In this document: positions 36,852 through 47,097 of the stretch, one piece after another
Numbering within the stretch: the first letter of the stretch is position 1
Layout of the letters: every line of letters begins with the position of its first letter
DNA from: Micropterus salmoides
Lineage: Eukaryota; Chordata; Actinopteri; Centrarchiformes; Centrarchidae
DNA: 64,000 bases
Direction: 5' to 3'
Assembly: GCF_014851395.1 (NCBI RefSeq)
Contig: NW_024044459.1
Span: 1,736,001-1,800,000 of the forward strand
Made by a program: the position numbers and the translations under genes
Notes under the pieces: generated by a model
The model's input: only the letters and a program-made list of their open reading frames with translations
The model's database searches: none
What the model was told of the DNA's origin: nothing

Positions 36852-38426
36852 CAGTGGGTACGGAAAGTATTCAGACCCCTAAATTTTTCACTCTTTGTTT
36901 CATTGCAGCCATTTTCCAAAAATCAAAAAAGTTAATTTTATTTCTCTTTAATGTACACTCAGCACCCCATCTTGACAGAAAAAGAGAAATGTAGAAATTT
37001 TTGCAAACTTATTAAAAAAGAAAAACTGAAATATCACATGGCCATAAGTATTCAGACCCTTTGCTGTGACACTCATATTTAACTCACATGCTGTACATTT
37101 CTTCTGATCCTCCTTGAGATGGTTCTACTCCTTCATTGGAGTCCTGCTGTGTGTAATTAAACTGATTGGACTTCATTAGGAAAGGCACACACCTGTCTAT
37201 ATAAGACCTTACAGCTCACAGTGCATGTCAGAGCAAATGAGAATCATGAGGTCGAAGGAACTGCCCAAGTAGCTCAGAGACCGAATTGGGGCAAGGCACA
37301 GATCTGGCCAAGGTTACAAAACTATTTCTGCAGCACTCAAGAAGTACTAAGCACAGTGGCCTCCATAATCCTCAAATGGAAGAAGTTTGGGACGACCAGA
37401 ACTCCTACTAGACCTGGCCATCCAGCCAAACTGAGCAATCGTGGGAGAAGAGCCCAAAGATCACTGTGGCTGAGCTCCAGAGATGCAGTAGGGAGATGGG
37501 AGAAAGTTCCACAAAGTCAACTATCACTGCTGCCCTCCACCAGTCGGGGCTTTATGGCAGAGTGGCCCGACGGAAGCCTCTCCTCAGTGCAGGACATATG
37601 AAAGCCTGCATAGAGTTTGCCAAAAAACACATGAAGGACTCCCAGACTATGAGAAATAAGATTAGATAGAACTTTTTGGCATTAATTCTAAGCAGTATGT
37701 GTGGAGAAAACCAGGCACTGCTCATCACCTGCCCAATACAATCCAGTGAAACATGATGGTGGCAGCATCATGCTATGGGGGTGTTTTTCAGCTGCAGGGA
37801 CAGGACGACTGGTTGCAATTGAAGGAAAGATGAATGCGGCCAAGTACAGAGAGATCCTGGAAGAAAACCTCATCCAGAGTGCTCAGGACCTCAGACTGGG
37901 CCGAAGGTTCACCTTCCAACAAGACAATGACCCTAAGCACACAGCTAAAATAACAAAGGAGTGGCTTCGGAAAAACTCTGTTACCATTCTTGACTGGCCC
38001 AGCCAGAGCCCTGACCTAATTGAGCATCTCTGGAGAGACCTGAAAATGGCTGTCCACCAACGTTCACCATCCAACCTGATGGAACTGGAGAGAATCTGCA
38101 AGGAAGAATGGCAGAGGATCCCCAAATCCAGGTGTGGAAAAACTTGTTGCATCATTCCCAAGAACACTCATGGCTGTACTAGCTCAAAAGGGTGCTTCTA
38201 CTCAATACTGAGCAAAGGGTCTGAATACTTATGACCATGTGATATTTCAGTTTTTCTTTTTTAATAAATTTGCAAACAATTCCACATTTCTGTTTTTTTC
38301 TGTCAAGATGGGGTGCTGAGTGTACATTAATGAGAAATAAAATGAACTTTTTTGATTTTTGGAAAATGGCTGCAATGAAACGGAGTGAAAAATTTAAATG
38401 GGTCTGAATACTTTCCGTACCCACTT
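36852..38426 (+). mobile_element. Tc1-like DNA transposon with about 210-bp inverted repeats
   Basis: The ends are cagtgggtacggaaagtatt and its complement (one mismatch at 38426), flanked by TA at 36850-36851 and 38427-38428. The inverted repeats extend inward to about 37060 and 38213. The sequence gtattcagacccttt recurs near the inner edge in direct orientation to the outer one, the IR/DR layout of many fish Tc1 elements. Length 1575 bp. The transposase is broken. Confidence 0.93.
37251..38234 (+). pseudogene. Broken Tc1-like transposase
   Basis: The start MRSKELPK is followed at once by a stop codon. A frame LRDRIGARHRSGQGYK then gives the paired-type DNA-binding start, a shift leads to VASIILKWKKFGTTRT and KLSNRGRRAQRS, and another to the long C-terminal frame 37701-38234. 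That frame has VKHDGGSIMLWGCFSAAGTG, FTFQQDNDPKHTAK (second Asp) and WPSQSPDLIEHLWRDL, where the usual Asn-Pro before IEHLW is deleted by six bases. The residue WSDE region (first Asp) is degraded near 37675. It is not functional. Confidence 0.9.
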
Positions 38427-38559
38427 TATAAGTGTCAAAGACAAGTTTAAGGCCTTTTTTGATTTTGTCAAGTCCAAAGTTTTTAGATCTTTAAATCTGA
38501 CTGTATTCACTAATCTAATGACTCTGGACTGGGGTGTCTGTAAAAACTATTACAAATAG

Positions 38560-38642
38560 TACAGTCTAGACCTGCTCAATATGAAAAGTACAATGAGATT
38601 ATGGTTATAAATTAGTGCTATATAAATAAAATTGAATTGAGG
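38560..38642 (-). mobile_element. Teleost short interspersed repeat fragment
   Basis: The segment acagtctagacctgctcaat ... tatataaataaaattgaatt is the reverse of the repeat at 25503-25740. A similar fragment is at 50755-50860. Confidence 0.6.
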
Positions 38643-38775
38643 AGTCTGACAAAAACGTGCATAGATGGAAATACAGTGTGTTGGAGTAAAGAATCTGTTT
38701 AGTTTAGTACCATAAATGCAATTTAGAGTGTTATTGTACAATGTGAGGGCAGTAGTGCATGGCTGCCATTCTTAC

Positions 38776-38812
38776 CTTTCCTAATACAGGTGTAGCTCTG
38801 GCTGAGGATGGT
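38776..38812 (-). CDS. Whirlin 37-nt micro-exon between PDZ2 and the second harmonin-homology domain
   Basis: On the minus strand, ctgtgttgcag|ACCATCC ... AGGAAAG|gtaag gives a 37-nt exon. The PDZ2 exon ends with two bases of a codon (AG), so this exon completes Arg and adds PSSARATPVLGK, ending in phase 0. The next exon (21549-21734) starts in phase 0 with PAVYRG. Whirlin has a short, poorly conserved linker ending in Lys at this place. Support is splice sites and phase; the peptide alone proves nothing. Confidence 0.6.
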
Positions 38813-39235
38813 CTGCAACACAGAAGAAAACAATTCACAGCATAAGATAACAAAGACAAAAAGAAACAAATTATCATCAATTATATTCATCCTACAAAAA
38901 AAAAAGAATACACATAAACAAAACACATAAAATTAAAACAAACACCTGTATGTCTTACCAATTCTTCAAACCGAGGTGGGACGAGAGTTTTAAATACAAA
39001 TACGTTCAGACATTCATAGTCACTGATTTTTCAAGCGCTGCTTCAGTTCAATTGTAACTTCTACTTCAGTTCAATTCTTACTTGTTCAAATGGTTCCCCT
39101 TTGAGGGAACTCGAGCTGCGTCGGTTACGACACTATGGGAACGCCTCTAGGCGAAGCAGGTCTGAACGTGAATGAAATCACTCCAATCCTATTGGCTTGT
39201 TGCTAGAATGGTAAGGTGTGACGGAATAACCGGAG

Positions 39236-39250
39236 GAGTATAAAGCAAAC
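39236..39250 (+). promoter_or_regulatory. TATA-like box in left terminal repeat of element 1
   Basis: The sequence ggaggagtataaagcaaacc lies about 60 bp before the first Gag ATG (39298). Its inverted counterpart lies in the right terminal repeat (about 44019-44033). A promoter role is inferred. Confidence 0.35.
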
Positions 39251-39297
39251 CTGTACACACTTATCATTAGCTTTTTTCTATTCAGCAGGCGCTCTGT

Positions 39298-40399
39298 ATG
39301 TTGTTTGAAGAAAGCTCCAGTCCTACGAGCAGTATGTCTTACCTGAAGAAGAAGTCTACCAGCATGTCCGGCAACCAGATGTACAGAAGGTGTGTTTTTT
39401 TTTCTTGCCCTCGGTACATCACGGATGGAGATTCTCATGAGATGTGTGTCTCATGTTTGGGGATGGAGCACGCCCGGGCAGCTCTCGAGGGGGCTGCCTG
39501 GACCCGTTGCGAAGCCCTTTCCGTGCGGGTACTGAGGTACAGCATGGCTCTCTTTTCCGAGGATGGCCGGATGTGTTTTCCCCGTGGCGAGGGCCCTGCG
39601 GCCGCTGAGGCGGCCCGGCGGCTTCACTCATGGGGTTCACAGCGTGATCTGTCGGAGGATTTTGGGACGGCTGAGGCTTTTCGACCTTCATCCGCTGGCT
39701 CCGACGCTTCCTTTCCTCGTTCGGGAGCCCGTTCTCGGCTTCTCCCGCTCGCAGTTTGGATCCGGAGACGCTGCAGCAATCCGACTCCGAGGAGGCGGAC
39801 GTGCTCAGCGTAGTGGACGATGACTTCCGGGTGTCGGGGCGGCGTCATCTGGCGGCGCCCGACTATGACGTGCTGCTGGAGGTGGTGACTAGAGCCGTGG
39901 CTAAGCTCAACATCAACTGGCCACAGGAGGAGCAGACACCACAGGCTAGTGGTAAGCTTGATGAAAGGTTTCTTAAGCACCACACGCCACCTCCACGCCG
40001 GTCTCTGCCATTCTTTCCTGATTTACATGATGAACTGAGTAATCATGGGGCAGACCCTTCTCTACATGGCTTTCCACACCCCGATCACTGAACTACAGTA
40101 ATGTGATGGGGGTTAGGGACCGTGGTTATGGGAGGATGCCTCGGGTGGAGGATGCGCTTGCGAGCTATCTCTCCCCTCGACTTGCGTCCTCCCTGGAGAA
40201 GCCGGCGTTACCATCCAAACCATGTCGCACCACATCCACGCTCGTGGGGAAGGCGTACATGGCAGCGGGCCAGGCAGGTGCGAGCTTGCACACCACGGTG
40301 CTTCAAGCCTACCAAGCCGACCTGCTACAGGAGATGGTTCAGAGGGGGGGTCCCTCTGAGGAAGATCTGGCGGAGCTTCGCAGAACCACGAAGCGTTAG
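39298..40399 (+). pseudogene. DIRS element 1 Gag-like ORF, frameshifted
   Basis: The first frame (39298-39813) has a zinc-finger-like block, CPRYITDGDSHEMCVSCLG followed by MEHARAALEG, the same design as in element 2 (CPSC ... HARCETCLG). It then shifts near 39770 to a frame reading SDSEEADVLSVVDDDFRVSG and LLEVVTRAVAKLNINWPQEE, and again near 40090 to a helical frame with PRVEDALASYLSPRLASSLE and YQADLLQEMVQRGG. At least two frameshifts separate the three parts. The product would be a structural nucleic-acid-binding Gag. Confidence 0.75.
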
Positions 40400-40989
40400 A
40401 CACAGGGCGAAGCGTTCCGCCAGTACCTCCCTCGCCGGTCTGGACCCAAGGCAGCTGAGGCTGCCAGGCGTAGGTCCCTTCCCTCTACAAGCTCCTACGG
40501 AGAGGAGAGGAAGCAGAGTGTCGCTTCTCGGGCCCCCCCGAGGAGCTGGGGCAGCGAGACGGCGCTCTCACCCTCAGCCGTCTGAGAGACGCGATCTGAG
40601 GACCGTCATCCAGTCCCAACGGAGCTCAGGGAAGACCGGGGTAGGGGAGTCTTTCTCCCCTCCCGCACCCCCCCCGGAGGCCGACCGAGGTCCCCTCCGC
40701 CGTGGCAACAGGTGATGTTATCCCGCCGTTTACACGTTCAGGACGCACCTGCCACCATCGAGTCCACGCCGTACTGCCTGCCCCGAGGGTCTGCAGTCAG
40801 GCGGTGCCCCGACTCACTCACCGTGGATCTTCGGCGGCTCCCCCCTGCCGTTCTGGGGCTTCAGGGGTCCACCAGAAGATCACACGAGACACCGACCACC
40901 AGCCCCGAGGGGCTGGTTCCGTTGGCAGACTTTGCAGAGGCTTGGCGGAGCCTGACGAACATTTCTCCGTGGGTCCTGCGCACTGCCAT

Positions 40990-42800
40990 AGATGGGTATC
41001 GACTACAGTTCAAAACCCGCCCTCCAAATTCAACAGAAGAGAGGGGGTGGTTTGGACTGTGGTCCGCCCGGAGCAAGGTCCGGTGTTGGGACAGGAAGTT
41101 CGTACTCTGCTGAGGAAAGGGGCCGTGGAACGTGTCTCCCCCCCAGACAGAGACGCCGGTTCTACAGCCGGTACTTCATAGTCCCCAAGAAGGACGGAGG
41201 GCTGCGTGCCCTATTTTGGATCTGCGGGTTCTAACCGGTCTCTGAGGAGATTCAGGTTAAAGATGCTCATCATCCCCGCCACCGTGACGCACATCCAATC
41301 TGAGGATTGGTTCGTCACGATAGATCTAAAGGACGCCTATTTCCAGGTCTCCATCCGTCCTTCTCACAGGAAGTTCCTGAGGTTTGTCTTCGGGGGTGTG
41401 GCTTACCAGTATCGGGTTCTTCCATTCGGCCTGGCACTTTCCCCTCGCACATTCACCAAGTGTATGGATGCAGCACTGGCCCCGCTGAGGCTCCGGGGCA
41501 TCCGGATTTCAACTTCATCGACGACTGGCTCATCCTAGCCCAGTCTCGAGAGTTGGCGGTTCGGCATTGAGATGTCGTTCTGGCTCATCTGCGGCGTTTA
41601 GGGCTGAGGCTCAACGCAAAGAAGAGCGTGCTGGCGCCCACCCAACGGACTACGTTCCTAGGGGTTGTATGGGATTCGACAACGATGCGGGCACAATTGT
41701 CTCCGGCACGTGTCGACACCATATTGGCTGCCGTGAAAGGGGTGAAGTTAGGCCACGCCATCACTATGAAACACTTTCAACGAATGTTGGGTCTCCTGGC
41801 GGCTGCGTCCAGCGTAATACCATCTGGAGTGCTGCACATGAGACCCCTGCAGTGGTGGCTAAGGAACAAGGGTTTTTCCCCGAGGGGAAATCCTCTCCGT
41901 CTGATTGGGTTACGCGCAAGTGTCTTCGTTCCCTATCAGTTTGGAAGGAAACTTGGTTCCTGTCCCAGGGGCCCGTGCTGGGAGGGTCTTGTCGCCGGCT
42001 GGTTATTTCGACAGACGCCTCCCTCACGGGCTGGGGCGCGGTCATGGACGGCCGCTTTGCAAGGGGATCCTGGCAGGTGCATCAATCCGAGTGGCATATC
42101 AACTGTCTCGAGATGTTGGCGGTGTTCCAGGCTCTAAGGAGTTTCCTGCCCGATCTCCAAGGCCACCACGTCCTGGTTCGTTCCGAAGAGAACAACACAG
42201 CGGTGGTGGCCTATCTGAATCACCAGGGCGGTCTGCGCTCGCGCCCTCTGGACAGACTGGCGCGTCAGATCCTCCTGTGGTCCCAGGAGAGGTTACTATC
42301 GCTCAGGGCGATGTATCTCCCGGGGACGCAGAGTCAGGGAGCAGACCTGCTGTCGAGGCAGGGGCTGAGGCCCGGGGAATGGAGACTTCACCCCGAAGTG
42401 GTGGAGCTCTTGTGCGAAGAGTTCGGCCCCATAGACATGGATCTGTTGCGTCTCAAGAGACTACGCCCGCTATGGTTTCTCTCGTTCCTCCAGCCCCGTT
42501 GGGTCTGGACGCCATGGTTCATTCGTGGCCGAGGCTACGTCTGTACGCTTTTCCCCCAGTCGCTCTGCTCCCGGGGTTCTGGAGCGGGTCCGCCAGGACA
42601 ATGTCGGCCTACTGCTCGTAGCCCCGTTCTGGCCAACCCGGGTGTGGTTCTCGGACATCATGTCGCTCCTGGACGGCCCGCCGTGGCGGGTCCCTCTGAG
42701 GAGAGACCTGCTGTCCCAGGCGCAGGGCCGGGTTCTTCACCCTTGCCCCGCCATATGGCGACTGTGGGTCTGGCCCCTGAGGGGGCACAGTACCTAGAGG
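40990..42800 (+). pseudogene. DIRS element 1 reverse transcriptase / RNase H, frameshifted
   Basis: The RT begins with FYSRYFIVPKKDGGLR, shifts to a frame with VTIDLKDAYFQVSIRPSHRK (41317-41350, first Asp) and LPFGLALSPRTFTKCMDAAL. It shifts again to FNFIDDWLILAQSREL (41510-41550; the usual YxDD reads FIDD). RNase H follows with ISTDASLTGWGAVMDG (about 42004), LEMLAVFQAL and ADLLSRQ. At the third acidic position the sequence reads VRSEENNTAVVAYLN where VR-x-D-N-T is usual, so that site is altered. A downstream APFWPTRVWFSDIMSLL block corresponds to the extra domain, described as methyltransferase-like in DIRS1 elements. At least four frameshifts. Confidence 0.85.
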
Positions 42801-43776
42801 CGGGTCTAACAGCCGGAGCAGTCGAGACCCTCCTGAGCTCCAGGGCCCCGTCCACACGGAGGATGTACGGCCTGAAGTGGAGTGTTTTCTCCACTTGGTG
42901 TAGGGAGCGGTCGGTGGACCCTGTTACCTGCCCGGTGGTTCAGGTACTTGAGTTCCTCCAGGACCGGTTCTCTGCTGGTCTTTCCCCTTCCACCCTCAAG
43001 GTGTACGTGGCAGCTATTTTCCACACCCCTCTGAGGGAGGGATACTTGGGGAAACTTCCCTTGGTTGTACGTTTCCTCCGTGGTGCCCGGAGGATGAGAC
43101 CTGCGACTCGGTCCAAGGTTCCCACTTGGGATCTGGCAGTGGTTCTTGGGGCGTTGGCTGAGGCCCCCTTCAAACCCCTGGAGTCAGCTGAGGCTAAGCA
43201 CTTGACCCTCAAGATGGCCTTTCTCCTTGCTATCACCTCTCTGAGGAGGGTGGGGGATCTCCAAGCGCTTTCGGTTTCCCCGCAAAGCCTGGAGTTTGCC
43301 CCGGGGAATATTAGGGCTATCCTGCCCCCTCATTCAGGATACATTCCTAAAGTGCCTTCTTGTGCGGCAGGGTCCACAGTGCTGCAGGCATTTCATCCTC
43401 CACCTCATGTGACGGCGGAGGACGGGAGACTTCATCTGCTGAGTATTTACACTCTGAGGTCCTCCCGTTGGAGGAAGGCTGACCAGCTGCTAGTGTGTTT
43501 TGGGTCTCCCAGGGCCGGGCTCCCTGCATCCAAACATACTATTAGCAACTGGATTGTTCAGACTATTTCCCTGGCCTATCAGGTGCGCGGTTTGCCTTCA
43601 CCTGTGGCTGTGAGGGCTCATTCTACCAGAGGCATGGCGGCCTCTCGAGCCCTCCTTTCCGGGGCCTCTTGCAGGATGTTTGTTTAGCGGCTGGCTGGGC
43701 CACTCCGCACACATTCATTCGGTTTTACAGTCTTGACCTTCCTTCGGCACCTGGCACTCGTGCGCTCTCCTCTTAG
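42800..43776 (+). pseudogene. DIRS element 1 tyrosine recombinase, one late frameshift
   Basis: The frame reads APSTRRMYGLKWSVFSTWCR (core-binding helix), LSPSTLKVYVAAIFHTPL, AITSLRRVGDLQALSV (catalytic Arg near 43244-43249) and VRAHSTRGMAASRA (HxxR, 43619-43630). It then stops at 43687. One base lost near 43670 shifts the frame: the other frame continues through a W-x-T-PHTF-x-RFY block with the nucleophilic Tyr near 43726 and ends at a stop near 43776. The family role is integration of the circular cDNA. The present copy cannot make a full enzyme without the lost base. Confidence 0.85.
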
Positions 43777-43829
43777 TCGTGCCACTTTATTGCACACAGG
43801 GGCAGACAGGGTTTTCGGCACGGTTTAGT

Positions 43830-43950
43830 GGGTATCTCGTTCCCATAGTGTCGTAACCGACGCAGTTCGAGTTCCCTCGAAGGGGAACGTCTCGGGTTAC
43901 GTATGTAACCCTGGTTCCCCGAGAAGGGGAACGAGACACTGCGTCGGCCC
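43830..43950. repeat. Internal complementary region of DIRS element 1
   Basis: The left half is the complement of the element's left end (gttcccatagtgtcgtaacc to cgaaggggaac). The right half complements its right end (gagaaggggaacgagacact). Between them lies ctcgggttacgtatgtaaccc, itself a small palindrome. In DIRS1 models this region templates the joining of the two ends into a circle. Confidence 0.85.
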
Positions 43951-44235
43951 GCCGCACCTCTCTCCCCGCCTGAAGCGCCTGCTTCATAGTTAAGCTAATG
44001 ATGAGTGTGTACAGGTGTGCTTTATACTCCTCCGGTTATTCCGTCACACCTTACCATTCTAGCAACAAGCCAATAGGATTGGAGTGATTTCATTCACGTT
44101 CAGACCTGCTTCGCCTAGAGGCGTTCCCATAGTGTCGTAACCGACGCAGTGTCTCGTTCCCCTTCTCGGGTTTGACAGTTTGAGCAGTAATTTTACTTGC
44201 CAAATTGGTAATTGAGCTCAGTTTAATGAACTTAC

Positions 44236-44510
44236 CTTGTACTGCAGGTGCTAGCACTGACACTAGCAAGGATGCCAGCATTGACAGTGGGGTTGGTGAC
44301 AGAACTTGGGTTAGCTGTAGCGTTGGTCTCAGCTATGGGCTGACTGCAGATCCATTTGGTCTCATCCACTTCTGTACGTGCATGAGGCATACAACCCACA
44401 TCCTTCACCTTCATCAACAGGTGGCGTCCTGTTTTGAGGATGTGAACTGCCTCATCGTGGGAGATGGTGACAAAGCTCTGACCGTTCACTTCCAGGATCT
44501 GGTCACCTAC
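44236..44510 (-). CDS. Whirlin exon: C-terminal half of PDZ2
   Basis: This 275-nt exon follows the acceptor gtctgttgcag and ends ACAAG|gtaagt. It begins VGDQILEVNGQSFVTISHDE and continues AVHILKTGRHLLMKVKDVG, the beta-strand, alpha-B helix and last strand of a PDZ domain. It then reads PHARTEVDETKWI, a stretch that in vertebrates distinguishes whirlin PDZ2 from its paralogue PDZD7. The rest is a Thr/Asn/Ser-rich linker. Whirlin is a scaffold of stereocilia tips and photoreceptor periciliary membrane; PDZ2 binds C-terminal motifs of partners such as usherin and VLGR1. The first half of PDZ2 is not in the window, so the upstream intron exceeds 19 kb as assembled. The DIRS element ends 65 bp beyond its donor. 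Confidence 0.92.
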
Positions 44511-44574
44511 CTGCAACAGACCAGTTTAATTACAATTTTTCACACCACAAGCAATATAACCAATAACCAGTTTT

Positions 44575-44833
44575 TGTAGTATTGTTCTGAATTTATCTCA
44601 CCAGTGTGTAAGACTGTGTTGTAGTGTGTGTCTTTGATGGCTTGTGTGTTATGTCTGAAGGCAAAGTTGGGTTTTTCAGCAAAATTTAATTTTGAGTGGA
44701 GAGCTTCATTTTGACCTGAAAATAGAATGTTTGGGGAATTGGGTGAGAAGTTGTGGATTTGTGTTTAGAGGTTTGAGAAAAAGAGGCATAATTTCAAGAA
44801 ATGTGTCTAAGCAATCAAGAAAAACTGTGAAAA
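44575..44833 (+). repeat. Dispersed repeat, copy B (copy A at 35556-35822)
   Basis: It has the same block order as copy A. Copy B begins just 65 bp upstream (minus-strand sense) of the whirlin PDZ2 exon acceptor. It differs from copy A by several substitutions and short deletions. Confidence 0.8.
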
Positions 44834-44964
44834 GAAGTGTTACATGCTCATCTTGCCTATGCAGACCAACTGTAGACAGACACAGACAGGGTGGGCATTA
44901 AGGTCTGCATGTAATTTAATTTCCAAGAATTCTTGATGCCAACCAGGAGCAGTGCTAAATATTA

Positions 44965-46085
44965 TTAGGGTCCGAGCACGAACCGGACAAGGTACCTGAA
45001 ACTGAAGGGATTTTTTGGGGGCCCGAACAAGAACCATGCAAGGTCACTATTGAAACTGAAGGGATTATTAGGGCCCAAGCACTGAAGGGATTACTTTTTT
45101 TCTTTTTCCTGCAAAGTAAACTCAGTTTTGGGGGCCAAAACATACTTGAAAACTCGCTAGCGCCCCCTACAGAGCAGCCCCCAGACAAAGTTTCACCTAT
45201 GTATATGGAATTTCTGTGCTACGTGTGTCATGTCCAGCCTCTTGGAGCGATGCCCTAAACACAACAGGAAGTCGGCCATTTTGAATTTTATGGTTATTTT
45301 TGGATTTTTCACACACTCCATACTTTAACAAACTCCTCCTAGAGAATTAGTCCGACTGACATCAGATTTTCCCTGTCTACTCTAAAGCCATTGACAATTA
45401 AAAGTTGTACAGACGGTGAGTTTTTGTGAAACGGCGTGCCCGTTGCATGGCGTCCAAAATCAATGATTCGCCATGAAAGAGGAAGTTGTTTCCACTTCAG
45501 TGTACATGCTCACATCTGTACCAAACTTTATGTGCTTGATAACAGTCGCGCCCCGAACACATCTACATGTTGATTTATAGTCGTAGTGCGAAGTGCTATG
45601 CAGTGCCATAAAGGGGACACAGAAAGTTATGATTAATACGTTTGTTCAGCGTCTGAAGCGTGTTCGAAATTCACAGCCACATTGACGATTAAAAGTTGTA
45701 CAAATGGTGAGTTTTTGTGGAATGGCGTGCCTGTGGCGTGGCGTCCAAAATTGATGATTCCCCATGAAACAGGAAGTTGTTTTAACTTTAGTCTACATGC
45801 TCACATTTGTACCAAATTTGATGTGTATAATAAGAGTCCAGCCCTGTACCCCCCCATATGCCAATATTCACTCAAAGTCATAGCACCACCAGCTGGCAAC
45901 AGGAAATTACACATATTATGCTGTAATGTACTGCTCCAAGCAGGTTGTCCCAGACTGTCCCAGAAAACCCATAACACATTGATGAAGCCATGTTGTAAAA
46001 CTTGTGAGTTTGCAGTTAACGGCGTGGCGGTGACCATGGTGGTTTACTTTATGTGTAAAAACATTAAATGTGTTCCAGTATGTTA
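44965..46085 (+). repeat. Teleost 'agggcccaagcac' interspersed repeat with internal tandem units
   Basis: The start has three degenerate copies of a ggg(t/c)ccgagcac ... ctgaagggatt unit (44968, 45019, 45070). The body contains a 150-bp block twice, at about 45391-45548 and 45682-45835 (period about 291 bp), including ttaaaagttgtaca, ggtgagtttttgtg, atggcgtccaaaat and aggaagttgttt. Repeats of this kind are abundant in fish. It has no transposase. Confidence 0.65.
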
Positions 46086-46184
46086 AAAGAACATACTGGA
46101 ACTTTCAAAAGAGATTGCAGGACATGTGTTTTTGCCATAATACTGAATCTCATCCAGATGGTGCAACTATTTAAAGGTGGTCGA

Positions 46185-46348
46185 TGATGATGATGGGCTG
46201 TTGCCTCACAGCAAGAAGGTCACGGGTTCAAACCCCGGTTGCCCTGGCCTTTCTGTGTGGAGTTTGCATGTTCTCTCTGTGGGTTCTCTCCGGGTGTTCC
46301 GGCTTCCTCCCACCATCCAAAGACATGCAGACTAGGTTAACTGGTGAC
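46185..46348 (+). mobile_element. tRNA-derived SINE, 5' half
   Basis: The SINE head contains ttgcctcacagcaagaaggt and a B-box-like acgggttcaaaccccggttg, then ggagtttgcatgttctctct and ccggcttcctcccaccatcc. It is interrupted at 46349 by a MITE and resumes at 46896. Confidence 0.85.
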
Positions 46349-46895
46349 TAGTGTTGTAGTACTCGAAACCGGTCTTAAGACCACTTTTTGATGGTCTTAG
46401 TCTAGCCTCGGACACGACTGCATTTGTACTCGGTCTTGTCTCTGTCTCGGACATTGAGGACTCAGGATTTTTTTTCAAGACCACAACTTTGGGAATATCA
46501 ATAAATTGCTTTTGCATTTGTTAACATCCTTACTTTGATTGGATGGCAAATGTATTGCTTCAAATGCAACCAATAACCCTAATTAAAAATGTGTAGTTAC
46601 CATTAACAACTGTATGGTAAGCATGGAAAAGGAGTGTTGAATAAACATGCTTACATGGATTTCAGTGTTTTTATGTGGGTGTTTTATGGGAATATGGATC
46701 TTTCAGATCAATTTGAGAAGTACCTCTTGTTCCACATTTTATTATGTGTCATGTAATGTGGGGAACTGGTCTTCGTCTTGACTCGGTCTCGCCCTCCCTC
46801 GCTCTTGGTCTCGACTTGGTCTCGACTTGGTCTCAGCCCCTAAAAGTCTTGGTCTTGACTTGGTCTTGGTTTGGGTGGTCTTGACTACAACACTA
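46349..46895. mobile_element. hAT-like MITE nested in a SINE
   Basis: The ends are tagtgttgtagtactcgaaa and the inverse of ...ggtcttgactacaacacta. The target duplication is (c/t)tggtgac on both sides (46341-46348 and 46896-46903), 8 bp, the hAT size. The right part is a run of ggtctcgacttggtct-type low-complexity sequence. There is no ORF. It inserted after the SINE did. Confidence 0.8.
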
Positions 46896-47092
46896 TTGGT
46901 GACCCTAAATTGTCCTTAGGTGTGAGTGTGAGTGTGACTGGTTGTTTGTCTATGTGTGGCCCTGCGATGGATTGGCGACCTGTCCAGGGTGTACCCCAGC
47001 TTTTGCCCAATGTCAGCTGGGATTGGCTCCAGCCCCCTGCAACCCTGTACATAGGATAAGCAGTTGACGATGGATGGATGGATGGATGGATA
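46896..47092 (+). mobile_element. tRNA-derived SINE, 3' half
   Basis: The body continues after the MITE: ccctaaattgtccttaggtg, ggccctgcgatggattggcg, cctgtccagggtgtaccc, agctgggattggctccagcc. It ends in a (ggat)n tail at about 47068-47092, followed by (aat)n. Confidence 0.85.
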
Positions 47093-47097
47093 ATAAT

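Larger units (their letters stand above)
39091..44170 (+). mobile_element. DIRS-like retrotransposon (element 1), full length but mutated
   Basis: This 5.08-kb element lies in the whirlin intron. Its left end (gggaactcgagctgcgtcgg ... gaagcaggtctgaacgtgaa, 39091-39270) is inverted at the right end (about 43990-44150). An internal complementary region at 43830-43950 joins the complement of the extreme left end (cagttcgagttccctcgaag) to the complement of the extreme right end (cgagaaggggaacgagacac). That is the hallmark of DIRS1-type elements, which integrate through a circular intermediate with a tyrosine recombinase and leave no target duplication; none is seen. It encodes Gag, RT/RNase H and recombinase on the plus strand with several frameshifts. 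Confidence 0.92.

Noticed and set aside
41567..43687. A single 706-codon protein
   Set aside because: It is a mixture: its start is out of frame, the middle is RNase H, another out-of-frame part follows, and only the end is recombinase. Frameshifts happen to avoid stops.
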